Positions 48,027 to 60,119 of a stretch of 64,000 nt of DNA are shown here, in pieces (position 1 is the stretch's first letter; each line of letters opens with the position of its first letter). The notes below the pieces were generated by a model. It did no database searches and was not told the origin of the DNA. It saw only the letters and a program-made list of their open reading frames with translations. This DNA comes from Bimastos eiseni (lineage: Eukaryota > Annelida > Clitellata > Crassiclitellata > Lumbricidae), in NCBI GenBank assembly GCA_959347315.1, contig OY365810.1, forward strand, positions 10,305,540 through 10,369,539, given 5' to 3'. The translations under genes were made by a program, and so were the position numbers.

Positions 48027-50679
48027 GTAAGACTTGTGTTTTACTGACGTTGTCATTGCCATTTAGATGCTGATGCTGATGCTTGCTCCCTTTCCTGCAT
48101 CTTGTTTTGTATAGTAGATCGTTTGGTGTTCTGTGAGTGCTGTGAGCGTTTTGTTTTGTTTGGTAGCTGATGTTGAACCTGCTCAAATGGAACAATTCCT
48201 TGATAAACCCCAAATGCAAAGATATATTTGCTGTAAAACGAGCAAATATGGAGAAATTTGTCAACTGCTGTATTTCGTGTCTACGTTCATTCAAAAACAT
48301 GATTTTAAATAACAACTGTTTTTTAATAAACTATCCGAATCAATTGCTTCATTTTTTTGATTGAGTCTTTTGGAACAAATGTTCTTTAAGTCTGCAAGAT
48401 TTTAAACATTTTGGTGAAATTTGCTTTCAATGCAAACAATTGCGGAACATATTGGAATATTATTTATTCTGCATAAATTTTGAATTAATTATTTTTATAA
48501 GCAAATTATCTTAAATTTGCATACATATCAGTGTTGACAGCTTGATATATTGTGACTAGTTCAGATTGTAAATTCTTTTATATTTATAAATATTTATAGA
48601 TATTTATAAATATCTTTTCATCAATCCTAACTATTGTTCATAAGTTTTCAGTTAAGCTCTTGATTCACTGCGAATGTTTGGTACCCCTTTTCTGTATATG
48701 GTATACGTTTATGGTATACGTTCTAATTATTGAAAATATTTAATTTTCACTAATTAGAACTTGTTGCCTTTGAGTTTTCCGTCAGGAATTGTTCCATTGA
48801 TCATATATAGCTAAATTGTTGGCATTCGTTTTTGAGGTTTTGGTGACTTTTACTCATTTCAGAGACTTCTTATTTAGCATCGTGATTCTCATGAAATTGA
48901 ATTTCTAGAGAAAGACTAACTGCCAGAAAGGATGAAACTGACAGGGAAATTGCCAGCATTGATGGATGGAGCTGGTGATGGTGGAGGATACGTTTTGCAA
49001 CTGCTGGAGACTGACTTCCGCTGAATACAGCTGGAGCTAGGGAATGACAGATGGAGTGACAGACAGGAAGCAACAGAAGTGGTTAAAGGACAAGAGTGAT
49101 GGACAGAAGGTGACATACAGATTGACTTGGTTAGAGTACAGAAAATGGAACAAGCAGCTGAGGTAGTGTGGACAGATTTCCAAAGGGTGCATTGCATTAG
49201 GTAGAGTACAAATGAAAGACGAAGACACGAAAATGGACTATAGCTATTCATGAAGCATAGAATTTTAGACAATACTTTCGGACACATACTGACATCACTG
49301 ACATTCGTTTTCCTTATGCCAGACACTACCGGTCACTTGTATGCAGATGGCATCAAGGTCATTGGTGATGCCCTCCCTTTGGAACAACTCTCTCTTATTC
49401 AGTCCATTGATTCAGTTCCTTGACCTCTGATGTCCTGAAACCAACTTTGCTTGAACTCTGCTCATTTGTTTTGGCATTGGTCTGCAGCTCATTGAGCTTG
49501 ATTTTCCCCTCGTATCTCAAATGTTCTCTGCCGTCATAGTTTCAACTCGCGTCACCCTGAGTGGCAACTTGACTGTCGCAGAACATCTATCGTTACTTAA
49601 TAGTCAGCACTCACCTAAAGTGCAATTCTGGGTCTTTCTCTGTGTAATATACGAAAATGGCCGAAAAATTCCGGCCAGGATTTTGGCAGGTGGTGTATCC
49701 AGTTCTGTCCGTTGCTAGAAAAGTTTTCCGATTCCTCAGTTTACTCACCCTGGAATAGTCTCTGAATAGTAACAATTCCTAGACGTTCTTTACAAATGCC
49801 CAAACACAATACATAATAATCAGATTATTACAGAGTACAGACAGACATATTTAGACAACTTTACAGACAGACTATAGTATGCACATACGGATCTGAAAGG
49901 AATCAATTTGACGGATTGAAGACCCATTCTATGGAACACCGTTTATATATGTTCAAACAGACAGAAGGGCAGATTGAGAAAGCTAGACAGAGAGATTGAA
50001 GTGGAGATGTTGAGAGGAAGGGTGAAATACACCATTAAAGGATAAAGGTTGCTGTGAGACATTAAGGGAATCAAGGAGATGATTGAATCGAAGTGGAAGG
50101 ATTGAGTAGTGTTCAGTAAAAGAACCACAATGGAGACAATGAGCATTATTTTTATTATCCATTGTAATCGACTTATGTTGCGGGGCTTTTGGTGGTTTTC
50201 TCAGTCTGTGAATGAATTGCATAACATTTGCTTCTCCCTGCTTAACCCTTTTTCTGTCGCCTAATCCAGCATTGGAGCCATTTGGGATATTTTTAACATC
50301 GCACGGACTTATTAACATCATCACAAGCTGACCAAAGGGATATCAGTTTTCTGCGGATTACTACCTGGGTATGCTATATATGGTCAGATGATAGTGTTTA
50401 TAATAGACAGTCTATTAACAAGTTGCTACCCTGGCAACTAAACAATCCTTATCTTACTTTCCTTGTTTAATTATATAATGACCAGCAAGTAGAAAAATGT
50501 ATGGGAAATCAATAATGCTGGTTGTTATATGGTTAAAGTACATAACTGGTAATATTTGTTAACAGGAGGTGCGATCCTACCCTCTTTATCAGTCATGAAA
50601 CTGTCAAATTTTTGTCAGAGCAGACGTATATATATTTATTTGAGATTTCTGCTATCTCTGTACACCTAATCAAATGAGA

Positions 50680-50805
50680 ACACTCGACTGTACACTGTTG
50701 GTGGAAGGATATACAGGAATGAGAAGGTTGACCACCCTTCCTGGTGAGCAGAGACCAAGAAAATGATGTCGTCATTACATCATATCCATTGTTGCAGCTC
50801 AGGGT
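50680..50805 (+). repeat. SINE body fragment (10070 family)
   Basis: CGACTGTACACTGTTGGTGG and AGAGACCAAGAAAATGATGT match the body of the SINE at 10070-10340 and the fragment at 35365-35480. Confidence 0.55.
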
Positions 50806-51754
50806 AGATTAAGGGACTGCACTTCTCTTTGAGAGATGAGGATGATGTTTGTTGTTTTGACTTTTATTTTTTTTTATGACCTATTAGCAATATGGTGGCA
50901 TTAATACTGAAGGAACTGTCGTTAAGGTTAATGGAATATACCGCTGCGTCGGGTCAGACAGATCCAGTGTACAGACTGTGCCTATGTTGCCAACACTTAA
51001 AAGGTCATTAACGCCTTGTCGTTCTTAGTAGATGCAGTGACCGACCAGTACTATATCAGGATTTAAGGTCTATCTGTGGAGTCCTTACAATGGCTGGTTC
51101 TAGAAGCCAGGCCTCCTTTCATTACCTTTTTCCGGTTGATGCAGTTACGCCATGACTTCAACCCCTTGTGCCCTTATAATGACTAATATCCCTTCTTTAA
51201 AGTACTGATAATATCTATTAACAGGAGACACGCTAGTCTTTGGTGTTAAAGGACTTTTCTGCTTTGCCTAATGCCAAACATGTGTTTAGAAAATTGTAAT
51301 TTTCAGACAACTCTGAACATATTTGATGTCTAGACATAAAGTTTTTTGGCTGTGGCAATGTCTACACTCTGAGACATTACTATCTAAGGACAGTGTGACC
51401 AGATGCTTCATGGTGTAGGCTTCCATTGCTTAAAGTCCAGAAAATGATCTAGCATTTGATCGCTGTAATAGACAACTGTGACTGCAGTTTCTGTATTACA
51501 ACATGCGGTCAGTTTATTTACATCTTTAAGCTTTATGTTGCACTCAATACCCTAAAATGTTGAAAAATATTTAGTACAAATATATATATATATATATAAA
51601 TTCTGTGGTTTGTGCATTAAATTGTCACCATAGTGTGGAAAAACATTGATCACTTACTGGTCTGCAGCAGTCTTTAAATTGTATACTTTTGTTAAACCAT
51701 AAAATACTTTTAAATAGGGAAATTCATATCCTGAAACAATTTATTGCCAAGGAG

Positions 51755-51850
51755 AGCTAATGGGTTTAAATTCCCTTATTCTGCAGCACATTATTCATCA
51801 CCCGATGACTTAACCCCAGACTGCCTGACCTACCGCATTGTTCGAACTTC
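51755..51850 (-). repeat. tRNA-derived SINE relic, antisense
   Basis: The minus strand reads GTTAAGTCATCGGGTGATGA, then GGGAATTTAAACCC (plus 51762-51776), with the TGCTGCAG middle shared with the copy at 39640. Confidence 0.55.
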
Positions 51851-51974
51851 TGCGCTATGCTGATTAACCCAAACCATGATGTTTAATTATTCTATTGTAG
51901 CATGTTAATTTCCTTCCATGTATTCAATCTCTTTTCAGTTATAAATGAGTTTGTCTCCAATGAAGTTGCTTTCT

Positions 51975-52160
51975 CACTGCTCTCTGTCTCTCTCTCTGAC
52001 TGTCTGTCTGTCTGTCTGTCTCTCTGTCTGTCTCACTCTCTGTCTGTCTCACTCTGTCTGTCTGTCTGACTCTCTGTCTGTCTGTCTCACTCTGTATGTC
52101 TGTCTGTCTCACTCTCTGTCTGTCTGTCTGTCTCACTCTCTGTCTGTGTGTCTCTTTGGC
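51975..52160. repeat. CTGT/CTCACTCT tandem tract
   Basis: Interrupted CTGTCTGTCTCACTCT units. The Ser/Leu/Cys frames on the plus strand and Arg/Gln/Thr frames on the minus strand are repeat translations. Confidence 0.9.
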
Positions 52161-54924
52161 TTGAAGGGTTTTAGCCATTTGAGGAAGCAGATTGGGATAA
52201 GCCGTGCTTCCCAATGTGATGGCTGCATTGACCGTCCCATGTAACAAAAGACCTCAAAGGACTGAACATGGTTTATGGGTTGTCCCACTGTGCAACTACT
52301 TAGGGCAATCCGGATTCTAGAGAACTGGATGCCTTTTTTAATCTTGGCCTTGAGGCTTTTCAACCATCAATGCCTCCTCCTCCTTCTCCCACTAATACTA
52401 GAGTTACAGTTTCCCTTTCCTGTTTTTTCCTCTTCCTCCTATCCTTCCTCCTTCTCTTCCTCCTCCTACTCCTCCTCTTTCATATCTGCTAGATCTCTTA
52501 CTTTTTAGAGGCTTCTTGCATTCAAATTGTACATACATACACATTTATATAGCGGCACTTTCTGACATCTGCTGACAAGGTCTGTTACTGTAGATGTGCG
52601 TAAGCATGAGATGAAGGAGAACCATGGAGTATCAATTAGTAGTGGCTTCTTTAAATACAGCCAGGTGCGAAATCATGACATCTTATCTTAGCAGAACTGA
52701 GTACTTCGTTTGCTATCCTGTTGCAATTCTGATTAGGTGCATTGATACATAAGTCGTGAATATGTTACACAACATCTTCTTCGAATAGAAACGTTACTCT
52801 GGTGTCATATAAATTGTGACGTTTTGAATATAATCCTCAAACTGTTCAGTGCTGTATAAATCGTGACTTTGGAATAGAACTGATGCTATATGCATTGCAA
52901 TTTATATAGCACCAGTTCGAGGTTTTTAGTAAAATGAGTCACTCCTTTTCCTAGAAACCTCCAACTGCTGCTATATAAATTGCAAATATCTTACATTACC
53001 TATACTAAATCATTAGTGGATGTTGTCAGAGAAATGCGTCCACCTTGGACTCCTCCAAAAGGTTCATTGTAACGGAATGTCATAAGATGCCTTTGAACAA
53101 TTTCCAGTCAAATGCCTTTCCAGCATTACAATCGCTGCGATAGATCCCACAGAGACTTTTATTTCTCCTTCACCTTACTAAGTAGTTCTAATGGAATCCA
53201 TGAATTGGTCCACCAATCATCATCTTCTGATCCTATGACTCATCCACCAGTGAATCACGCACTCGATCCTTGTACTATGCACGCTCCCTCGATCCTCGGT
53301 TGCTTGCGTTTGAGCAACTCTTCCTTCCCACCAGTGATGGAATTATTCATGCCTGGAATTAGCTCCCTGCCTCAGTTTGCACATCGGTTGCTGAGAGGGA
53401 AGAGAGTGTGACGTGATGCTATGGGGCGTTAACATGAGGTGCCAAGTCTGACACCTTTCTGATGGATGGGAGGGTTCATGTTCTACAACAGGTGACCACC
53501 AAAGGCTTCCTCTGTCTTTCTATTGTGTTGGTTTTCCTATTGGTAACTACTTCAGCATCAGTCATATATATATATATATATATATACACATGTGCATATA
53601 TATATATATATATATTTATTTATTTATTTTTATTTATTAGTCAGTTCCAGGTAGTAAATAAAATTAAAATAAATTGGCTTTCAGACATAAATTGTAATTA
53701 CAGATAAAATAGACCGAAAGTATGGGATACTTTTTTTTATCTGGTTCCTGCTTATTTTAGTCATGTGTTGACAATCTGAATGATTTTGGACAGAATTCCA
53801 TTTGTCAGAGATAGACCGAATGTATTTGGCAATTTGCTTAGTTTGTTATGGTAGGCTCAGAGCCTTAGTGTTTAAGCTTCACAATATATGAGTGATCACA
53901 ACAGAGTCTGTTGATAGCAGAAAGGACTTGTGAGAGTGTATCCAGAAATTACCCATCATCTACTGACTTGGGTTGTGATTGAATCATGACAGTTAGCGAT
54001 GAGAGCTTCAACTGTATAAAGAAGTGGTAGTAATTTTTTGGGATTATTGCCAGGCTGTGTAGCGAATGGTTTGCTTCTGAAGTTGTTTAGATGAAGGCAT
54101 GAAAGCAGGATGTGTTGCTGTTAATTTTTTGGGTTTTGATGTTAGAAGAAGCATGTTGGATTCTCGTCTTCTGAGATGTTTCCATTCTTAGATAAGCTAT
54201 TGTTACATAGTTTTAATCCAATAGATTGAAACATGTTCTAACTACCAATTCTTCCAATATTTATAAAAGGTATATTTTTTATTTTATGAATTTATCTGAG
54301 GCTGTTTTTTTTAATTAAGCCTTTCATCTACAAAGCAGAAACATGTTTCCATAATTTTATAACATATTTAGCTAACATTGGATCAAATTCTATAAATCTA
54401 CTTAATTGACTGAATTCAGATGCTACAGGTCTGACTAAATTACTTGTAAATATGATTTCTGTGCTGAAGTTGTTGTACAGTTGATTTAATGATCAAGCGT
54501 AGTTTTAGGTGACTCAGCAATATGGCTACATCTCGAGTGGCTGCGAGAGCCATACAAATGAGTAATGGTTTGACTGGACAAGCCGTATGACTAAAGAGAC
54601 TGACTAGTGATTTTTTTATGCTATAGTTGTTTTCCTTGTATCAGCCACTAGCAATTACTAATGGTGTTGCTTTCTATTGACTACTGACATCTGTGTGCCT
54701 GGTGCTAAGTAAACCAAAGGTCTAGACTGTCGGGAGTGGCTGGCTGTATTATTAGCTGTATGGTTGGCTGTATGGATGGATGTGTGTCTGTCCATGTCTC
54801 TGGCTGACTATGGGTTTCTGCTTTTTTCTGCTAGCTCTGTTTTGTTTCATGATTTTCAAGTTAATTGCTGGTTTTCTTGGGAAGTAGTGAGTTTAAAGCT
54901 CGATAGATAGATGCTAGATGGATT

Positions 54925-55018
54925 GATGGATGGATGGATGGATGGATGGATGGATGGATGGATGGGTGGGTGGGTGGGTGGATGGATGGATGGATGGATG
55001 GATGGATGGATGGATAGA
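54925..55018. repeat. (GATG)n / (GGTG)n microsatellite
   Basis: About 23 tetramers with a central GGTGGGTGGGTG block. Confidence 0.95.
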
Positions 55019-55746
55019 TAGGAATGTTTAGGTCATTCATCCAAAGTCTGCATGTCTGGTAGTTTTTAATAATTAGAATGCAATTGTTGGTTTTGTTTTG
55101 CATGGGTTCTCTTTACATTACGTTGTTACATTATACTTTTGTGAAGCACAACTTTACGCTTTTGTGTAGAGTATTTTCCTAAGCAATTAACAGTGTAGTT
55201 GATCGTTTGGTTGTGATTATGAGGCAAATGGAGTGACATTTCTTAATGGAAATGTTCTGAGTATAGAGTTTTGAGTTTGAGTTAATTGTTGAATATTAGA
55301 GGTTTTGGAGAGATGATTACAGGCTGTAGAAAGTGTTTCTTGTCGGTTGAGAGTTTGAACCAAACACATCGATTCAAGTACTTAAAGTTTTTGCATAACC
55401 TATCGTAAGCAGTTGAACGAAATGTTTTGGAGTTTCATCTGACTGCACCTGATGCAGAACTCCCAGTGTTGAGTCTGTCGGATTGTCTTGCTGGCTGCTC
55501 TTGGCATGTTTTGTTTTATTCATCGAAGACTCTTAGTGTGTGTGTAAATATTTTTGTGAGCGTGGTAGTATTGCTTCCTGGGTGCAGTTTGATTGCAGTG
55601 TTTGGGTCATGGAAGGTTTAAGTTCGTTAATTGAAATTTTGCGTATGACTTTCGCAAATGTTTTTTCCACATGAATTGGTGAATCTGTTTGAATATAACA
55701 GGCTGAGTGTGACTGCGAATGAGAAAGGCTGTGCTTACAATTTCAG

Positions 55747-55808
55747 ATTACGAAGTAGAAAAGCTGAAACAGGCCGTCGAATCTCTAATGGCAACCAACG
55801 AAGAAAAG
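55747..55808 (+). CDS. PPFIBP1: Liprin-beta coiled-coil exon 4
   Basis: This 62-nt exon lies between ACAATTTCAG and GAAAAG|GTCGGT, phase 1 in and 0 out. It reads YEVEKLKQAVESLMATNEEK. Vertebrate liprin-beta has IEVQKMKKAVESLMAANEEK here, so 14 of 20 positions are identical. The exon is too short for ORF callers but is one of the two decisive family matches in the window. Confidence 0.93.
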
Positions 55809-56833
55809 GTCGGTCAGCCATCTTGTGTTGATGAAATCGCTATTTCTTATGAATTATTCATTGGGCCATGTGAATGAAATTTGTCCCATTAACGAATGCT
55901 GGTGCAAAATATGAGTGTTCGTTAAATTAGTTGAGCGTTTTCTATGTGAGAATGAGAGAGTGACGTAAAGGGTCACATTGAATTCAGTTGAGTAATACAG
56001 GAAATGTTCAGGATTTAGTTATTTATTTATGTTTGAGTTGAGGTTATAGCATTGTTTTTGTCTATATCTGCTGGGCAGCAAATTGTTCATATATATATAT
56101 ATATATATATATATGTAATATATATGTATGTGTATATATATATTGGCAGTTGGCAGACGCAGACGGAGGCTCAATAACGTCAATATATATATACATGTGT
56201 GTGTGTGTGTGTATGTATATATATATATATGTGTATATTCGTATATATATATATATATGTGTATATTCGTATATATATATATATATATATTGACGTTATT
56301 GAGCCTCCGTCTGCGTCTGCCAACTGTAGCTCAAAAGTGTGATATCATTGAGGTGGACAAAATGTCTTATGCTGCAAGTCAGAATGACCAATGACATTGA
56401 CTTGTTTTGGCAGGATGCAATGCATGCACTGTGGAGCTATTGCTTTTAAATATTGGAGCATCTTCTGAAAGGTTAGATTTGGATTAAAGAGTGCACAGAG
56501 GGCGCCGGTTGGATTAAGCGCTCTGTAAGCATTCAGAGGGTATTTTGGGAAATGGAAAATCACTGGATTTATTATTAGATTGGGTTGATGTAGTTCAGTT
56601 CTTCTGCAAATATGTATTAAGTGCCATGGATGCTGTATTTCCAGGGCCAACTAATATTGTGTAACAGTTGTGGAGTGTTGCTATGGTCTAAAGAACTCCA
56701 TGGTTTTAGTGCAATGTGGAGAATTTTTGAGTGGTTCTCAAGAATAATGGAGTGGCAATGAAGAGTGGCAGTAGTTGATCTTTTTTATAGTTGATCTTAT
56801 TAGTAGTTGATCTTCGTTCATGTCTTTTACCAG
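55809..56833. other. Intron with a long perfect inverted repeat
   Basis: TA tract at 56085-56140 and the inverted repeat structure at 56147-56326. The rest is featureless. Confidence 0.65.
56147..56326. repeat. 37-bp perfect inverted repeat around a TA-rich core
   Basis: The left arm, 56147-56183, starts CAGTTGGCAGACGCAGACGG. The right arm, 56290-56326, is its exact reverse complement. The 106 bp between is mainly TATATA/GTGTGT and itself largely self-complementary, with GTGTATATTCGTATATATAT twice. The arms are GC-rich relative to their surroundings. No target duplication is evident (TATATTGG against TAGCTCAA). Confidence 0.95.
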
Positions 56834-56918
56834 AATTTACGAATTGAAGAACTTCGATCTGCATTGAAGCGTTATAAGCGGATGGAAGAAATGCTGGTCA
56901 AGTTGCAGGGATCAAAGA
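56834..56918 (+). CDS. PPFIBP1: Liprin-beta coiled-coil exon 5
   Basis: This 85-nt exon lies between TTTTACCAG and AAAGA|GTAAGA, phase 0 in and 1 out. It reads NLRIEELRSALKRYKRMEEM, then LVKLQGSK. Vertebrate liprin-beta has RKIEDLRQCLNRYKKMQDT at this point, directly after NEEKD. It is contiguous with the previous exon in the protein, which fixes the exon order. It ends the coiled coil. Confidence 0.93.
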
Positions 56919-57589
56919 GTAAGACAAGTTTGATTGAGGAACATATTATAGTAAAAATTAAGAGACACTTACATATGGGGATTCTAAATCATTCTTCTCT
57001 TTCTAACTGGTATCTATTACTGCATTTATGAAAATGAATAATGGGAGATATATGTGCCAGATAATTTTATTGACCACGGATGAGTCAGGGAGTGGTCAAG
57101 TATGGCAGCATCCAATTCTTTTGTTTCCTGTTGCCATCATTTAGCACAGGTAGTATAAATCCGACTTTGGTACCTGTTCCAGCCACAATTTACAACCTGT
57201 TAATTCCGACTACTGGTGCATCAGCCAGGGAGATGTCAGACCATTGCTGATTGATGTAAGGCTATGGACAGGTGGTACCTGTAAATTGTCGACTCTTCGT
57301 AGCTTTACATTCGCTTTATGTGTTGCCCTTTTTTCCACTGGCATAAAACATGTTGACTTAAGGTTGCATGATCTCTTGCTTTTGGTCTGGGAATCAGACA
57401 ATTCCGCTGGTGCTGAACCCTTCGCATTGCTCAATAACGTCAATCGCTTGATTGACACAACAGTAGATATGCCTATCCGTCAGACGACTGCAACATTCTA
57501 TTTATTTCAATATACAACACTCTATTTATTTTAATACACAACACTATTTATTTTAATACATGTATCAAGTGCCACTACCAAGTGACACA

Positions 57590-57665
57590 ATAACCATATG
57601 AAGGCAGCAGGTTCAAACCCTTACCCTCCATAAATTACAAGGTGATTGACCTAACCATCATGTCC
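57590..57665 (-). repeat. tRNA-derived SINE relic, antisense
   Basis: The minus strand reads GATGGTTAGGTCAATCACCT, then AAGGGTTTGAACCTGC (plus 57607-57622). Confidence 0.6.
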
Positions 57666-57728
57666 CACTTTGTAATTATTCAGACATAAGTATTTGAGAA
57701 GCCATCGTTGACTGTGTCACTTCAATAG

Positions 57729-57830
57729 CCATCTGCGTCTACCGTCCATTGGACTTTGATAGAATATCTCTAGACAGCAGTAAACAAAGCCGTAACGATC
57801 ACAGAGATTACGATGACATATCCAGCGACG
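57729..57830 (+). CDS. Candidate cassette exon of liprin-beta
   Basis: After TTCAATAG a 102-nt segment is open in the frame set by the previous exon and reaches GACG|GTGATC in phase 1, so it is phase 1-1 and a multiple of three. It would encode a Ser/Asp/Arg-rich stretch containing SSKQSRNDHRDYDDISSDGD, the kind of composition seen in regulated linker exons. The acceptor is weak and there is no homology evidence. If it is absent, 56918 joins 57989 directly in frame. Confidence 0.25.
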
Positions 57831-57988
57831 GTGATCGATGATGTCGCTCGTCATCATGACACCGTGTCATTTATGTCACTGCGGTAGAGACGCCGACTCC
57901 TGTGACGGCTCATGTGACTGTGTAATGATGAATATGGAGTAGAGAGTACGGGACGTGATGGTGACGCGGTTGTGTGGTGTTTATTTAG

Positions 57989-58098
57989 TTCTTGAGCAGA
58001 TTGGACTCGATGGCGACAACGTGAGCGAAGGAAGCTCCACGCGGAATTCTAACGGGTCCTGCAACGAAAGTGCTCATCACGGAGTCGATACGCGAGGG
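57989..58098 (+). CDS. PPFIBP1: Liprin-beta linker exon 6
   Basis: This 110-nt exon lies between GTTTATTTAG and CGAGGG|GTAAGG, phase 1 in and 0 out. It reads LEQIGLDGDNVSEGSSTRNS, then NGSCNESAHHGVDTRG. This is a Ser/Asn/Gly-rich linker placed directly after the coiled coil, where vertebrate liprin-beta also turns into a Ser-rich, poorly conserved region. Support comes from phase, splice sites, composition and CpG content rather than residue identity. Confidence 0.75.
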
Positions 58099-58963
58099 GT
58101 AAGGAGGAAAAAATTGTACGGCAGGATGATATGTGATGATTCTATGGTTTTGGGACATATCTATTGATACCACAGACAGACTGTATTGAAGTTAAGAAGT
58201 CAATGTTTCCATTTTTGATGTCCTATTTGTGACATACTAGCAGACCAATAGACAGAGAGACAGATAGATAGACAGTTATTTAGACAGACAGACAGACAGA
58301 CATATAGATATATCTATTACTACTTTTAAAAGGAATTTTTGGATGTCTGTTGAATGAAAGGAAAGAGACAGACAGACAGACAAACAGACACTGAAAGGGG
58401 AAAACAGACAGATGTTGAAAGGGGAAGACAGATTATATATAGACATAGATTGATGCACCCAGCATTAGATGCACAAGTGGAGGAGGTAAAGACAGGCATA
58501 GACCTAGCCAGAGATTTCAAGAGAGGTCGATGGGGGATTTCACCAACAACTTTTTAAAGCAATTTTTTTACATCTGGTGACTGAAAGGAAAGACAGGCAG
58601 ACAGACACTGAAAGGGGCAGACAGAAATGCTTAGACTATGATTGGTGGAATGGTGTTGACAGACAAGTGGCTATGAGAGAGAGGCAAAGCTGACAGCATT
58701 TGCTGATGGATTGGGTGTTTATCCTGGCTTAGTTTGATTGACAGATGCCTCGGTTTCATTCATTCACTCAATCTTATAAATTAAGCATACAAGCCTGGAT
58801 TGTGCTACAGTTGATAGAGAATATTATGGAATGGTTCATCTGGCTATGGATGGATTAGGAATGACAGACCATGTAGTGTCTATGATGAGACCAATGAAAG
58901 GTGTGAACTTGATGGTAAGGGAATAGGCATGTTTGAAATGCAGTGAATTAGAGACAAAGAGCA

Positions 58964-59180
58964 TATTATTATTATTATTATTATTATTATTACTGTTTTA
59001 TTGATGCTGTTGGTATGTTCAGAAACCTAATGTCAGTCATATGATTATATAAAAGATACGTCTTGAGTTGTGATTTAAATGTAGCCATGGATGGCATGTT
59101 CTTCCCGTGGTCAGTAAGATCCCATCTGTTCCATGCACTGGGTCCTGTGATAGAGATGGAACAGTCGCCAAACATCTCTG
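58964..59180 (-). repeat. LINE ORF2 C-terminal relic with (TAA)n tail, antisense
   Basis: The minus-strand frame reads FGDCSISITGPSAWNRW, then MATFKSQLKTYLLYNH. GPSAWN.....F KSQLKTYL is a non-LTR C-terminus. On the plus strand the element is bordered by (ATT)9-10 at 58966-58992, the complement of a (TAA)n 3' tail. Confidence 0.75.
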
Positions 59181-59295
59181 AAGACTGCGGGAGCAGTAGT
59201 TATGAGGATTGCAGCCAGCTGTCTGCTACCCTAATGAAGTCAGATATGTAACAATTGTTTACCTTGTTACCTTGCCTTTGCAGCTGGCATTCGAG

Positions 59296-59412
59296 TACTC
59301 TGCTATTTGTCTCTGTGTGCCCTTTTGTGTCTCTGCTTGCCCTTTTGTGTCTCTGTTTGACCTTTTGTGTCTCTGTTTGACCTTTTGTGTCTCTGTTTGA
59401 CCTTTTGTGTTT
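59296..59412. repeat. 20-bp tandem repeat (TTTGTGTCTCTGTTTGACCT)
   Basis: Five to six copies; the last three are identical. Confidence 0.95.
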
Positions 59413-60046
59413 GTATGTTCCAAGTGTTTTCGGAGTCGACGAAATGAGTGTAGATGTCATCTGAAGTGTTCAACCTACCTTTAGTGTAAAATTATGTTTG
59501 AGAATCTCTTAACAGGCCCCACATAACTTTAGTTATGTACATTGTACATATGTGTACTGTGTGTCTATTCACTTGGTAGAGCACATATGTTGTACCTTGC
59601 AAAGTGGTTCCTAGGCTAACCCTAAGTGGCATTGAATTTGTTAAATGTAGACAGTTTTACTCCAAGTAGATAACGCTCAATATTGCTAGAAAAGTCACCA
59701 CTGTTATTGTTTCATTGAAAACATTAAAGACATAATTTTTATTATTACAATTAATTATGCCCTGAGATTAATTACATCACATTAATAATTACCTTGGGAT
59801 AAAAAAAATGATAACACGAAGGTAATTTCTTGCTATAGTATATTGTAATCAAAGCAGGCTGTGATAATAATAGCACTAATATACCACGTCCAAGGTCAAA
59901 TAAAAGTACGCTGTGCTTAAGTTAAAATTCATTGATAACAAGTGAGTATAATATAAAATGATGTGTGTCAAGCAGTGATTTGAATTGCTCTGTCCAGAGT
60001 TGGTGCTTGTATTGTTGTGGCTGAGCCGGCTTTGACTTCATTTCAG

Positions 60047-60119
60047 AATGTTGATGCTTTGGACCACCGAGAACTCCTTGTTTCGTTAATGCCTAACCCT
60101 GCTGCCACCAGCACGCCAG
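60047..60119 (+). CDS. PPFIBP1: Liprin-beta linker exon 7
   Basis: This 73-nt exon lies between CTTCATTTCAG and CCAG|GTATTT, phase 0 in and 1 out. It reads NVDALDHRELLVSLMPNPAA, then TSTP. It combines a short helical segment (ELL.SLM) with a Pro/Thr end. Vertebrate liprin-beta has EELLNSSSISSLL and then Pro/Ser-rich sequence in the corresponding region, so the match is loose but in order. Confidence 0.75.

Larger units (their letters stand above)
48027..55746. other. Intron of about 7.7 kb
   Basis: Contains purine-rich degenerate repeats (48900-49240), a SINE-body copy (50690-50800), an antisense SINE (51755-51850), a CTGT/CTCT tract (51975-52160), paired LINE 3' motifs (52540, 52858, 52905, 52975), a degenerate LINE-like segment (53112-53411), TA tracts (53565-53620) and a GATG array (54925-55018). 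No homologous exon seen. A minus-strand 113-codon frame at 49983-50324 is unassigned. Confidence 0.6.
56919..57988. other. Intron with an antisense SINE and a CpG-richer 3' part
   Basis: Antisense SINE head at 57590-57665. CG dinucleotides increase over 57780-57980, close to the candidate cassette exon and the next exon. Other frames (57244-57534) have no recognisable domain. Confidence 0.6.
58099..60046. other. Intron with tandem repeats and an antisense LINE end
   Basis: GACAGACA tracts (58225-58300, 58360-58420), the minus-strand LINE relic (58964-59175), a 20-bp tandem (59296-59412) and otherwise AT-rich DNA. Confidence 0.65.

Noticed and set aside
49321..49500. LPLWNNSLL reading suggestive of a LINE end
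   Set aside because: Only one short motif, with stops around it and no 3' tail module nearby.
49983..50324. 113-codon minus-strand open frame with CLHCGSF
   Set aside because: Two cysteines alone do not make a zinc finger, and there is no splice or promoter context or family match.
53112..53411. Open frame suspected as a LINE C-terminus
   Set aside because: An alternative frame gives HAWN, a stop, then LPAS, reminiscent of WNSLP, but the surrounding sequence is too degenerate to assign.
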